From assembly GCA_002633005.1 (NCBI GenBank), contig NMRA01000698.1, forward strand, positions 62,001 to 126,000: a DNA stretch of 64,000 nt, in the 5' to 3' direction. Under the pieces are notes generated by a model. That model saw only the letters and a list, made by a program, of their open reading frames with translations. It was not told the origin of the DNA and searched no databases. This DNA comes from Phoronis australis. Lineage: Eukaryota; Phoronida; Phoronidae. The position numbers and the translations under genes were made by a program. Below, in pieces: positions 24,701 through 36,011 of the stretch; within the stretch, counting starts at the first letter, position 1, and each line of letters starts with the position of its first letter.

Positions 24701-27700
24701 TTCATCTGCTCACTGGACTTCCTGAGCACGGCATTTAAATTGCTCGGGGGTGAGTGTTTGTGTGGATTGGTTTATTTAACTTGGCATATTGCAAAAGTAC
24801 TCGTTTTCAGATTCTTGTTATATATGACCGTTCTTTATTGTGCTGGCTTTACCAGCCACAAATTTGACAATATTTTTATATTTACAAAACCAACTGCCTG
24901 CAAAGAACTGAAGCGAATAGACCCTATGTGCCAGTGAACTGTGTTCTTGCATTTTCTTGCATTGTCTCCCTACGAAACCCGTGACTCTTTGGTTATATTC
25001 CCAACAATACAAGAGGGAATTTCACAAAATAATGCCGGAATTTGTCTGAACTTAACAACAATTATGATCTTAATAATGTTCAAACAAATTTCATTGTACG
25101 GAATAGAAGCTTTCCGGTGGAATTTTTAAAATAAAAGTCATGAAATAGAGGTACAGTTTTTTACGTCTATTGACAAGATGTTCCATGTTTCTTTGCATGA
25201 GATTATTGAGGATTTAGAAATGGCTCGACGAGTAGACGGTAGAACTACGGATGAGGCGACAGAATGTGGCATGGCTTTGTTTCAAAAGCAGTTCTTTAAT
25301 GCTGACAGAGTGCCCTCTTTCGGCAGGTAAAGCAGTAGGTCAAGTGTTCAGCGAGAGTGATCTCCTAAAAGATCCCGTCACTGGATTGATGATTGGTGTC
25401 CTCGCCACGGTGCTTCTACAGAGCTCATCTACGACAACGGCTATCATAACTACCATGGTTGCTTCAGAAAGTAAGCTTCTCCAAAGCCACGTGTAGAAAC
25501 ATCTTTAAAACAACATCGAGGAGGCTTCTGTAAACTCTTCTCGGGCCTTAGCACAGTTGCGAATCCTAGCACCATGCATCGGCTTTAAGTTCATGATCCT
25601 TCCTTGATCTGAGACATGCTAGATAAGACCGCCTCGGTCCTGTTTCACTTGATGCAACACTTTTTACAACATTTCATCGAGATGTTATTAAAACTTCCAC
25701 TTTTGTTCTAGTCCTTTCAGTCAAACTTGCCATACCCATAGTTATGGGGGCTAACATCGGCACCTCGGTCACGAACACCATCGTCGCCGTGGGTCAAATG
25801 AAAGATAGAAAAGAGTTCCGAAAGGCGTTCGCTGCCGCCACTGTACACGACATGTTCAACTGGTTATGCGTGTTCATCTTTTTACCCCTGGAAGCTGGAA
25901 CACGTAAGTTGTCATGATAGAACGAGGGTGCGTCCCGTAAAGGCTAATAACACACTAACGTTTCATGAAGAGGCCAAATGACCGATATTACAGTGTTTGT
26001 ACAAAGTTTGAATTATGGATAACTAAATTTAATAATTATAGTTCACAAACCAAGTTTTCTCACCGCATCGTCAAGCGAATGACTGGTGTTATGGAACTCA
26101 CACGTGAAACTCTTTCGACCCCCCTATGAAGATTTCATTACAGTTATGATCGGTGTATTTAGCCATAAATAAATCCTCAGTCAACACTGCTTACGTTGAT
26201 TCAAAAAAGTTTTTTCAAACACCTCCCTTCCTCACACTCTCCCTCTCCCTCTCTCGCCCTCTCTCTCTTCCTCCCTCCCTTTTTGCCTTCCTCCCTCCAT
26301 CCTTGCCCCCTCTCTCCCTACCACCCACCTTTTCTTCCTCCCTCTCACCCTCCCTCCCTTCCCAATTGCTCACTTTCTCCTTGCCTTATTTCCTACCACC
26401 TTCCTTCCATCCTTTTCTCCCACCTTTCCTGCCAGCTCCCTCCATCACCCTTTGCTCTTTCGCTGTCTAAACAGAAGGACTGAAATTCTGGTGAGAATTG
26501 ACATAATGTGTTTTTTTCAGATTTCCTGTTTCTACTCACGGATGAAATGAGAAAGAGTCTACCGCTAAATACGAATGACGGCGCAGACGTTGAACTGCTC
26601 AAGTACTTAACGAAACCGTTTACCAGCCTCGTTATCCAGGTACAGTATAGGTTATCAACATTGTCATTTGATCAACAGTAACAAAATGTAAAAAGTGATA
26701 CAAGACATATATTAGAATAGCCAACGCGTGGTATAGCGAGCTTTCTTCACATGAAGACTTGCCGACATGTGCATCATCAGATACGTCATTAACCACCCTC
26801 ACCTACAAGTACAAGGTCTTCGTCTTCAGCCGTTTGCAAGAAAAAACTATAGTCTCACGCCAAGTTTTTCTAGTTTTATATTGAAGATTTAACTCCTTTG
26901 AAGACCTGCAAGACTTGAGATGCTGTCTTAACGGAAGATGCAACGTGTAAAATATTGTGACCCAAAGTTGGTTCTAGTACGAGTTCAACAATATATACAC
27001 GTACCGAAAGTGGCGTAGATGAAGTAATATCCCACGAGACCGTATACACCGAGTTTATCCCACACGCTTCAAATTCTTATGTTTCTTTCATTTTCGGGCA
27101 GTTTTTTTAATACATCACACAGACTGTTCACGATGCGGATCACAACCTATATGTATGTACTCGCGCGTAAGGTTACAATTTTTCTTGAGTAAAAGAAACG
27201 ATTTTATTTGTAATGATTTATTGCTTGAAAAGAGATAAGAAAGATGTAAACGTCGGTGATTATGCACTGAACTTGTAACATTTCCTGGAAATAGTTAAAT
27301 AACAACAATACTTGGTATTGTGCTTATCGAGGAATCGGCGCCTGAGTTGCAGACTATATAATATTTAGCAATTGAAAACTGAGGCAGAAGTGTCATATGT
27401 GATTATCGAAAAGGCTAACAACATTGAGTCGACATTGGCCTACCTACCTCTTGAAGTTTCCATGTCAGAAGGCACTGTTGAAGGAGTGCGGGAGATGAAT
27501 GCCGAAAACAATATCACGTGGCCGTATTACACTCGACTGATTCAATGCATATGGGTTAAAATTACTTACATGTATATCGTATTCTTAGCAAGCGTTCATG
27601 TCCTTAGTGTCCACTGTCTACATAGTCGTTTCGTTACTTCCCTAAAGTATGCATAATGTCGCCAAAATATCAAAGTCTTTCATGTCATTGATTGCAAGTT

Positions 27701-28426
27701 TGATACTGTGCCTTTTTCTAAGAAGGTATTGCTTGAAATAATTACCTCACTGAATGGCTCGCCCTGTTTTTCTTTGAGAAACTGATATTAAATTTCCACA
27801 AACGTGTCACGTACTTGCATGCTATCCATTTAATAAGGTTTTGTAGGACCCTAAAATGTCCAAATTTGGTTAACGGAGCATCCTCTCTCAAAAAGATGTG
27901 ATCGGATTCAAATGAAAGTTTCAGATACTATGCTTTAAGTACCACCCTCCAAAGTGTGAAGAATCGTTTTTAAAAATGTTCAACTTTGGCATAAGAGGTT
28001 ATAAAAAATGCAAAGATACACAAAACGAAAACTAAGTGATCTATTACAAGACTGTAGCGTTAAACATTTATAACAAATGAAATTGTATCATGTTATCAAT
28101 AATACAAAAATCAAATTATACATTGTTTTTGGTTTCCGAAAACATAAGTAAATGGGTTAGAATCTCAGTAAATTGCTAAGTAATTGACTAAAGACATAAA
28201 CTGGTCAATAAGGTCTTATACAACCTTAAAAACGAAGATAAATATGACTAGTTAGCTTTGTTTCAGATTGACAAAAGTTTGATAACCGCTGTAGCACAGA
28301 AGGAAGAGGGAGCCCTGGATAAGAGCATGTTGAAAATATGGTGCAAGTATAACACAACCACCTACAACGAAACTGTTTTGCAGGTACAGAACAGGGGATC
28401 GGCTATACCTTGAACGTTATATAATA

Positions 28427-28471
<45 letters not shown>

Positions 28472-31041
28472 TTTAATAGAAAACTTCTAAATACTTGGAT
28501 AGCAACGAAAACGTTGGACAGTTCATTTTTACTTTTGAAAACTAGATTGTTTTCACAAACAAATGCTAAGTAAATTCATAGGGAGCAATCGAAACCGCCA
28601 ACAAGATGTTAGGAATAAAATGTTTAAAGAGTCGATTTTACAGTTTATGCGCACATTTGGGATTGTAATGGGGTGGTTTAGACTTTTTAAAGTTGTTAGC
28701 TTTGGTAAGAGCTATAAAACATGTTGTGTTTTGGGGATTTTTTTACAAATTACCAATTCTCACCGTTGTTGGCCAAACATTCGCTGAAATCAAGATCGGC
28801 AACTTTACAAGTTAAAAACCCTTAAAATACCTTACCATTTATCGATTGGCGTTCAGTGCCGGCAGCAGAGTCTTGACTGCAACCGCGAAAGTTAAATGTT
28901 TGACCACACGCTGGGGCTGATCTCAGAAATGACTTTTATCGTCGTCTTATTAATCGCTTGTAGCATTACAAAAAACCGCATGTTTATTTTGAAAGTACAA
29001 ATGAGTAAATTCATAGTAGAACATGTCAACAGTAAATACAGATAAAACTGAAAATATCAGCGACCATAACAGAGAAAGTTATCATTATACTCTTGCGATA
29101 TTATTTCATAAATACTTAGATGAAATAACAGTTCTCTTGCGTTTGCATTTACAAATATGCCCTCGATGTCGTCGAACGTCGTTTATTTTTTGAAAAATGT
29201 ATTTTAGGCAGTTAACGCAACCGATCTTGGAGTGAACTCTACGGAGACGATGGCCGCCAACACGACAGAATGGATGAACGTGACTCTAGCTAAAACGAGA
29301 AAGATTCCCATTAAGCGATGTAAGTGTTCGGTATTATAATCTTTGACTTTCTTTTGTTATGTATATGAAACACGATATGATATTTATCCTTTCAAAGGAG
29401 ATAATAATCTCGATTTTTCTCATGATTATTTGCAGGCGAATATATGTTCATGAACGTAGCCGAGACGTGGGGCGATACAGTGATCGGAGCGCTCCTATTG
29501 GTGATGGCATTGGGTATCCTTTGCATATGCCTGTTTCTTATTGTCAAAGTACTCCACTCTCTTCTCAAAGGACGAATTGCTTCAGTTCTCAAGAAGGTCG
29601 TCAATGCCAACTTTCCAGGTAACACGTATCAGATGTTGACTTTTATGTGTATAACACCTAAAGATACTCATTCCTTGAAACGGATCTTGACTCAAGCGGT
29701 TTTATTCAAAACCTCATCCCAAATAATGCTCTTTCGACATGACATTGAGTTTTTTCAAAATAAAATGAATTCAATACGGATTTTTTACCTTAATTTTTAT
29801 TTTGGGGTGGTGCACCAAGAAAAGATGGATAGCGTTGTGAGTATCAATCGATATTCACATTCCCTCTGTATTTAGGTCTCATGGCGAAAAATGAATTAAT
29901 CCATTAGTGCTCATGGAATCGGTCTTCTAACATTCCTCATCGTGAATGAAACTTCATTTCTCTTAGTGTCCAATTCGCCGCTATCAGCGAATGAAAAAAA
30001 CGCTTCAAAGTTTATTGGTGTTGGCCAATCCTAGAACTAGGAATTCGAAAATGGCGCATCCCATTGCCTGAAACCTGAGTTGCCGGCTCATGCGGCAACG
30101 ATTCAGTACCACATGAGTGTGATAAAGTTTTTAAGCTCAAAACCCTTTTGGTTACTAATTCAACATTGGCAGCTAAACCCCAGCGGAAGGCCCCTTTAAT
30201 TGTAAGCATGGGATACTTCGTGGAATTTTGAAGCATGAATTTGAATGCAAATTACTTTTGATAGATGCTCAAAATACTCATCAAGTGATACGTGGAGGCT
30301 ATGTGTTAATTCATGACTAATTCTCCTTTATTCTTATTATCAGGATGCCTTTCGTGGCTGACTGGTTACGTCGCCATTTTGGTCGGAGCCGGACTTACAA
30401 TGATGATGCAGAGTAGCTCGATCTTCACCTCCGCGATAACACCGCTGGTGGGCACGGGCGTCTTGCATATCAAAAGAATGTATCCATTGACCCTTGGCGC
30501 AAACATCGGGACCACTGGCACGTCGATTTTGACGGCGTTGGCCGCCGACTCCCAAACACTTGGATACGCCATTCAGATTGCCCTCTGTCATTTGATGTTC
30601 AACGTCTTCGGTATCGTGATATGGTATCCTATCCCGGCATTGAGGAAGATTCCAATAAAATTAGCGAAAATGCTTGGAAACACAACTGCCAAATATCGAT
30701 GGTTTGCAATCTTTTATATAGTGACAATGTTTTTCCTTCTACCAGCCTTCGGATTCGGACTGTCCTTTGGCGGCATGTATGTACAGATGGGCGTTGGAAT
30801 TCCCCTGATAGCAATTTTCGTTATCATCGTTCTAATCAACATCTTCCAGAGGAAAATACCCGGATGTCTCCCGTCAAAATTGCGCACGTGGGACTTCCTG
30901 CCGATTTGGATGCATTCTTTGGAACCGTATGATCGTCTGTTATCTAAGATAACGTGCTGCAACAAATGCAAGAAGGACACTAAAGAAGCAGACGAAATGA
31001 CAAAAGACGGCGTGTTTCCTGACGGTACTACTGCCTTATGA
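21759..31041 (+). CDS. Type II Na-dependent phosphate cotransporter (SLC34/NaPi-II), 5' end unresolved
   Basis: Ten exons join in frame: 21759-21833, 23296-23416, 24618-24749, 25327-25470, 25712-25903, 26521-26639, 28267-28383, 29208-29319, 29436-29618 and 30344-31041 (TGA). They give 630 residues; vertebrate members have roughly 600-700. The protein moves phosphate into the cell with Na+ across the plasma membrane. Visible signatures are the two inverted halves with QSSST at 141-145 and QSSS at 421-424, GANIGTS at 170-176 and a second GANIGTT. Residues 198, 200 and 204 are Ala, Ala and Asp in AAATVHD. A large loop between the halves (about 288-338) has six N-glycosylation sequons and Cys287 and Cys338, at the positions of the conserved disulphide. 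The tail ends in TAL, a class I PDZ ligand, and lacks the long Cys cluster of NaPi-IIb. Exon 8 must start at 29208 to keep frame. The first exon is missing. Which vertebrate paralogue it matches cannot be said. Confidence 0.95.
21834..23295 (+). other. SLC34 intron after first resolved exon
   Basis: Non-coding; short frames on both strands show no family resemblance and no splice signals that would add an in-frame exon. Confidence 0.5.
26215..26465 (+). repeat. Long CT-rich tract upstream of SLC34 exon 6
   Basis: About 250 bases almost wholly C and T on the plus strand (CCCTCCCTTT-like units). It ends roughly 55 bases before the exon 6 acceptor at 26520. Such homopyrimidine tracts can form triplex DNA and can bind polypyrimidine-tract proteins. 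The frames through it encode only Pro/Ser/Leu low-complexity sequence. Confidence 0.85.
26640..28266 (+). other. SLC34 intron 6-7
   Basis: AT-rich intronic sequence with no recognised element. A 94-codon open frame at 27372-27656 has no family resemblance and is treated as chance. Confidence 0.45.
28438..28470 (+). repeat. (ATT)n microsatellite
   Basis: Eleven uninterrupted ATT units, about 55 bases after the donor of SLC34 exon 7. Confidence 0.95.
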
Positions 31042-31144
31042 TGAAGGCAATTGATCGTTTTATTGCGAAGTCTCAATGTTCGGTTGCATTAGGCTTCAGT
31101 CTTGTGCAGAGTTTATTTGAAGTGACATTGAACACGTTCTTTCC

Positions 31145-31259
31145 ATTAAAAATTCAAGTTTTGATTTAGACCGGTTACCGTTAAAGTAGCGGTCTTATCG
31201 TGTTCGTAACTCAGTTTAGAAGTTGTCCCGGGACTCGAACATTCCAGATAGTTAATAAA
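31145..31259 (+). terminator. Candidate polyadenylation signals of the SLC34 gene
   Basis: ATTAAA occurs at 31145-31150, 104 bases after the stop codon, and AATAAA at 31254-31259. Either could be used. No transcript evidence is available. Confidence 0.35.
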
Positions 31260-33389
31260 TTTGAAAACGTGATGTGAAATTTTTTGAGCCTGGTCGCAAG
31301 CAATAGCGAACCAAAAATTCTTTAGAAGCTCTGAAATCACCTCAAATTTATCTAAGGAACATTTCAAGACGTCTTTAAGGTGAAATTTGTTGCTTCAATG
31401 AAATTGGTGATAACCACATTTATTGCGGGCACCTTGTAATCAAATTGTAGCTCGAGTGCTTTGACATATGTGCTGCTAGAACACAGGTCCATTCGCAACA
31501 AAATTATCCATGAAATGAAATCTGATAACGGCGCCAAGTCGTTTCGATGAATCAGTGCAGACGACTAAAGCACGCGCAACCTCAAAGCAGTTTTTAGTAT
31601 CTCTTTGGCTTCTTGATATGACAACCGCACGTGCGCGGTCGGGGTTTGACTTGAGTTTAAAAACAAATGAAAAATGGAACAGTGACATATTGTCAGTTCA
31701 ATGAGATGGTTTCATTGTGGAAAAATATTTCGTTTTTAACTTTTATAACCGATTTATGCGATCGTCCATTTTAGGCCGACTTGGGGTCTAAATTGCACAG
31801 TCTCTCGGTGAAATCAAAACGAGGCAACGCTGTAAAAACGAGACGGTGCCGGACATTGAATGCATTACAGCGGAACAAAAATTGGCGTCATTTAATTCAC
31901 AGATTAGGCGTCAAGTAAGATTTTATGAAATGTCCGTTATTTAGGGTCCGTCCGATAATTAGGTACACTATGTGTACAGACTGGTTTAATTCTTGCGATG
32001 TCGACTCGGTATATGGAAACCCGTAGAAATACCCATCAGGCAGCCATTTGTCCTTTACAGTTTTGTTTAAGTATTTTGTAACACTTGAAGTAAAAAATCC
32101 GTGTATGCAAGTCGAAATACACTGCAAGGATCACGTGGAGCTCTTCTAAAGTGAGTCTTTCTTGTGTATCATAGCGGAGTGTGTTTATATGTTGCGTCAC
32201 TGTTCATGACGATGTGGAGCAGATAAAATTCACTTACAATGAACATTTTTATAGTTCCGGTAAATTTGTATCTGTTCTATTTTAATGCAGCGACAAGCAG
32301 CTAATGTTACTTCTGTAAACCATTATTGTGCTATTCATTATTAAAGTTTTATCTTGGACAGAAGTTGATTCTCTTAATTTGAGTAGGGAGCTGGGGATTA
32401 ATTCCTTTACAAGACGTCAGTTTTTAACGAATTTAATTGTATACCTGAAATCCATGTTGGAGTCTTGGCTCTTACACAAAAAGTTACATCATTATTTTTT
32501 GTATTTCGTGTATTATTTTGGTGCCTATCCTTTTTCATATTAAGTAAGAACAAAATGAAAGAATCAAAAACTGTTTTGAGCCATTTTATCTCAAGAACCG
32601 TTATGTAAAAGCGCACAATTTTGTCTGTAAAAAAATCTATTATATCACTTCGTGCAAATGTCGCGCAAAGGTCAAATAAAATATGTGGGCATTTTGTGCA
32701 ACAAAATTGCAGATCTAAATCTTCGTTGTAATTACGTTGTCATATACTCGGTAGTTTCATATTTTGAACGCCCTCTCGAACTTTTTGCGGATTAGGCACA
32801 CATCTTGAATGACGAGAAGTCTTCGAATCGTTCGAAATATCTGCGGCGGTTTTGCAACTATTTCTAGAGGAAAATATTCGCGACGATTTTTGACACGAAT
32901 AAACATTTTTGCAACAGGAGTTTCGTGCAACTCTCGCAGTTTGTAGATTTTGAGTTCTGAGTCTAGCTCCTGTACACCGATAAATATTGAAATCAAATAG
33001 ATGTTGCAATGCCGTGCAGTTACCAACGAATAAAAATATGAAATAGTAAAACTAGTAAAACTAAAATGAAGAGCGTCGGTACTAAAATATATTAAAATGT
33101 ACCCACGTATCGAGCGATGCACTACAGACTTAAATTGCGTGCTCGGTGGGGAACGGTAGTGTTCATTTATTTGCATTGCGGCTTAATCATCAACTTCCGA
33201 AATTTGTGTCATGGCGACTTAACCCGTATGCTCACGCTGTTGACGTTTTACTGTAACCTGGGATGAAGACCTGTTGTCTGCGAAAATTTCCGTGTTTCGA
33301 AGGAAGAAAGTGGTCGTTTAAGTGCTTGCATGATCACGACAACATCGAAGTTGCGTGGCGTAAAAATAGTGTAACATTCGCCTACTTCA
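31260..33389. other. Intergenic region after SLC34
   Basis: No recognised gene. The longest frame, minus strand 32757-33176 (139 codons), has a basic C-terminal half but no recognisable family and overlaps another open frame on the same strand. Confidence 0.4.
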
Positions 33390-33980
33390 CGGAAATGTAG
33401 ACTTAAGTGAAACACGGCTTGGTTGTGACTTTGTAGGTGACAGCGCCTCCTCAAATACTCGGGCATTCATTGGTGTATCGGTGACAGACACACACACTAT
33501 TGAAATGCGAGCCTAGATGATAAGTGTGTTTATAAATTTATAAACACTAGTGGTAGGCGACGGTTTTCAAAGACAGTTGGATTGTGCTACTTCACAACTG
33601 GTTCAAAACATTTATGAACTATAATATAGTTATCTTCTGTTCTATTCACGTTCCCTGAACAAGAATTCGCAATCCCAAAGTAATTAAATTTTTTAATAAA
33701 AAGGCCACTTGTAAAAACAGGATTCCTCCGTCTGATTCCCTGGGAGCTCCCTCAAGTACCTGTAACTGAGAATGAAAATTTTGAAAAAACGAAATTCTTT
33801 AAACTAAAGCTAGTGTTTGTCAGCTCAGCTATGGTTCACTTGAAACCGGTAGCTTGGCTTGTACCTCGTAACTTCATTTTATTATGCTTCATTTATTCCT
33901 TGCAACTACCATAAGTTCTATCTAAATTTCCAAAATGTGACCAAAATTGTGTTTCAAGGGTTAACTACCTACCCGAATTT

Positions 33981-34004
33981 GTCTGTAAATACTGATTTAC
34001 AGAC
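33981..34004. repeat. Perfect hairpin, 10-bp stem
   Basis: GTCTGTAAAT, loop ACTG, then ATTTACAGAC. It is also present in the duplicated copy at 35984-36011 with a longer stem. Confidence 0.7.
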
Positions 34005-35983
34005 GAGTTTTGGGTTGAGTTGGTAAGCTATTTTGTTGACTGTAATGCGTTGATGAGCGCTCCACATGCTCATTACCTTTTATTTTATACTCTTTAGTTT
34101 GTTAGGCGCGTCTGACTTGTACCGTATGATAGGATTTGCCAATCAAAAAAATTCAGTCTTTGTATTTATTTTCAAATTGCCACTCCCTTAGTGCTTGTAT
34201 TCTATTCGTACAAGAGAAGCGCGAAAGTGAAATTGTACAACATCGTTCGTTCCTTTTGAAAGAAGGCAATCATCTCAACGAATATTGTCGACTTTTATCT
34301 TTTGGTGCCATTGACTAAATTGACGGAGAAACAGTCCTAAAACAAGGTATATAAAAATTACTAAGTATTTTTGCGTGAGATGTGAACTGGGGCTCCAATT
34401 GCAAAAAGAAAATGACATGTGATTTCCCAAAAATTAAAAAAATGGTAGAAATTGTAATTAATATGAATAAAGTAAACTAATGAGACTATGCAATTATAGT
34501 TTGCAACGACGTCACCGTCAATATTAAAAAACGCTGTCATGGCGGGAATGATCGTGACGTTATACATACATACGCAGGATATATCATACAGAGCTATAGA
34601 AACAGAACTCTCTTGGCAGTGCTACCATTTGCATACATCCTCTCAACAATAATCGTCTACCCATTACGTAGCCAAGAATATACAAATTATTCCCGAATGT
34701 ACAGTAGTTCTCGTCACCGAGCCACTGTTTCCTGTGCTGGTTATACAATTAGGCTCAATAACAATGATAAATAACAAAACTATTCACAAAATCAACAGCA
34801 TTATTATTAATATTCATATAAACAATTACAATTTTAACAATAAACACGCGTTTTTATAAGTTATCACACGTCGCAACAGGTTTTCAAACACTTCGGATAT
34901 AAGGTGGTGCCAAGGTTAAGGTTCCGTAGACCACAGAACTAATATTGGATCCCAGTACAGACCCAAGACATTTGCAAGAAAATATTTTATGAGATCACGT
35001 GCTTATCTTGTAATACATAACGATATCTCGCAAGACTCTTGCGTCTACAAAGCCCAGCCCCGCATTGGATACCAGATTGGTTTACGCGCAGTGTGACTTT
35101 TGGTTACAACTTATTCACCGTGAAACTGTGGGTAACGCAGTAGTTGCTCGGGTGATGACTTTCTTTATGTACATAGCATAACTCATTAACCAATTTCGTA
35201 ACAAGTAAAATGAAGTAGCAAACGTAAATAAGCAGTAAACGAAAATCACTGTTCATCATGTCATATACGCCTACATGGAATAGCCTCCTGTGTGAGTTAT
35301 CAGAGACACATTNCGGAAATGTAGACTTAAGTGAAACACGGCTTGGTTGTGACTGTAGGTGGCAGCACCTCCTCAAATACTCAGGCATTCGTTGGTGTAT
35401 CGGTGACAGACACCTTTCATTATAGTCCTAGCAGACACACACACTTTTTAAATGCGAGCCCAGATGATAAGTGTCTTAAAAATTTATAAACACTAGTGGT
35501 AGGCGACGGTTTTCAAAGACAGTTGGATTGTGCTACTTCACAACTGGTTCAAAACATTTATGAACTATAATATCGTTATCTTCTGTTCAATTCACGTTCC
35601 CTGAACAAGAATTCGCAAACCCAAAGTAATTAATTTTTTTAATAAAAAGGCCACGTGCAAAAACATGATTCCTCCGTCTGATTCCCTAGGAGATGCCTCA
35701 AGTACCTGTAACTGAGAACTAACATTTTGAATAAACGAAATTCTATAAACTAAAGCTAGTGTTTGTCAGCTCAGCTATGGTTCACTTGAAACCGGTAGCT
35801 TAGCTGGTACCTCGTAACTTCTGCGCTGGACCTAAGGATAAGATTAGTTTTTCTTTATGATCCAGTCTTGGGAAAAGTTCATTTTATTATGGTTCATTTA
35901 TTCCTTGCAACTACCATAAGTTCTATCTAAATTTCCAAAATGTGACCAAAATTGTGTTTCAAGGGTGAACTACCTACCCGAGT

Positions 35984-36011
35984 TCGTCTGTAAATACTGA
36001 TTTACAGACGA
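35984..36011. repeat. Perfect hairpin, 12-bp stem
   Basis: TCGTCTGTAAAT, loop ACTG, then the exact inverse ATTTACAGACGA. The copy at 33981 has T where this has C, so the stem is two base pairs longer here. Confidence 0.7.

Noticed and set aside
26153-26483. Pro/Ser/Leu-rich protein
   Set aside because: Both plus frames are translations of the CT-rich tract inside an SLC34 intron.
32757-33176. 139-codon minus-strand open frame as a gene
   Set aside because: No family resemblance, and another open frame overlaps it on the same strand. It cannot be supported from sequence alone.
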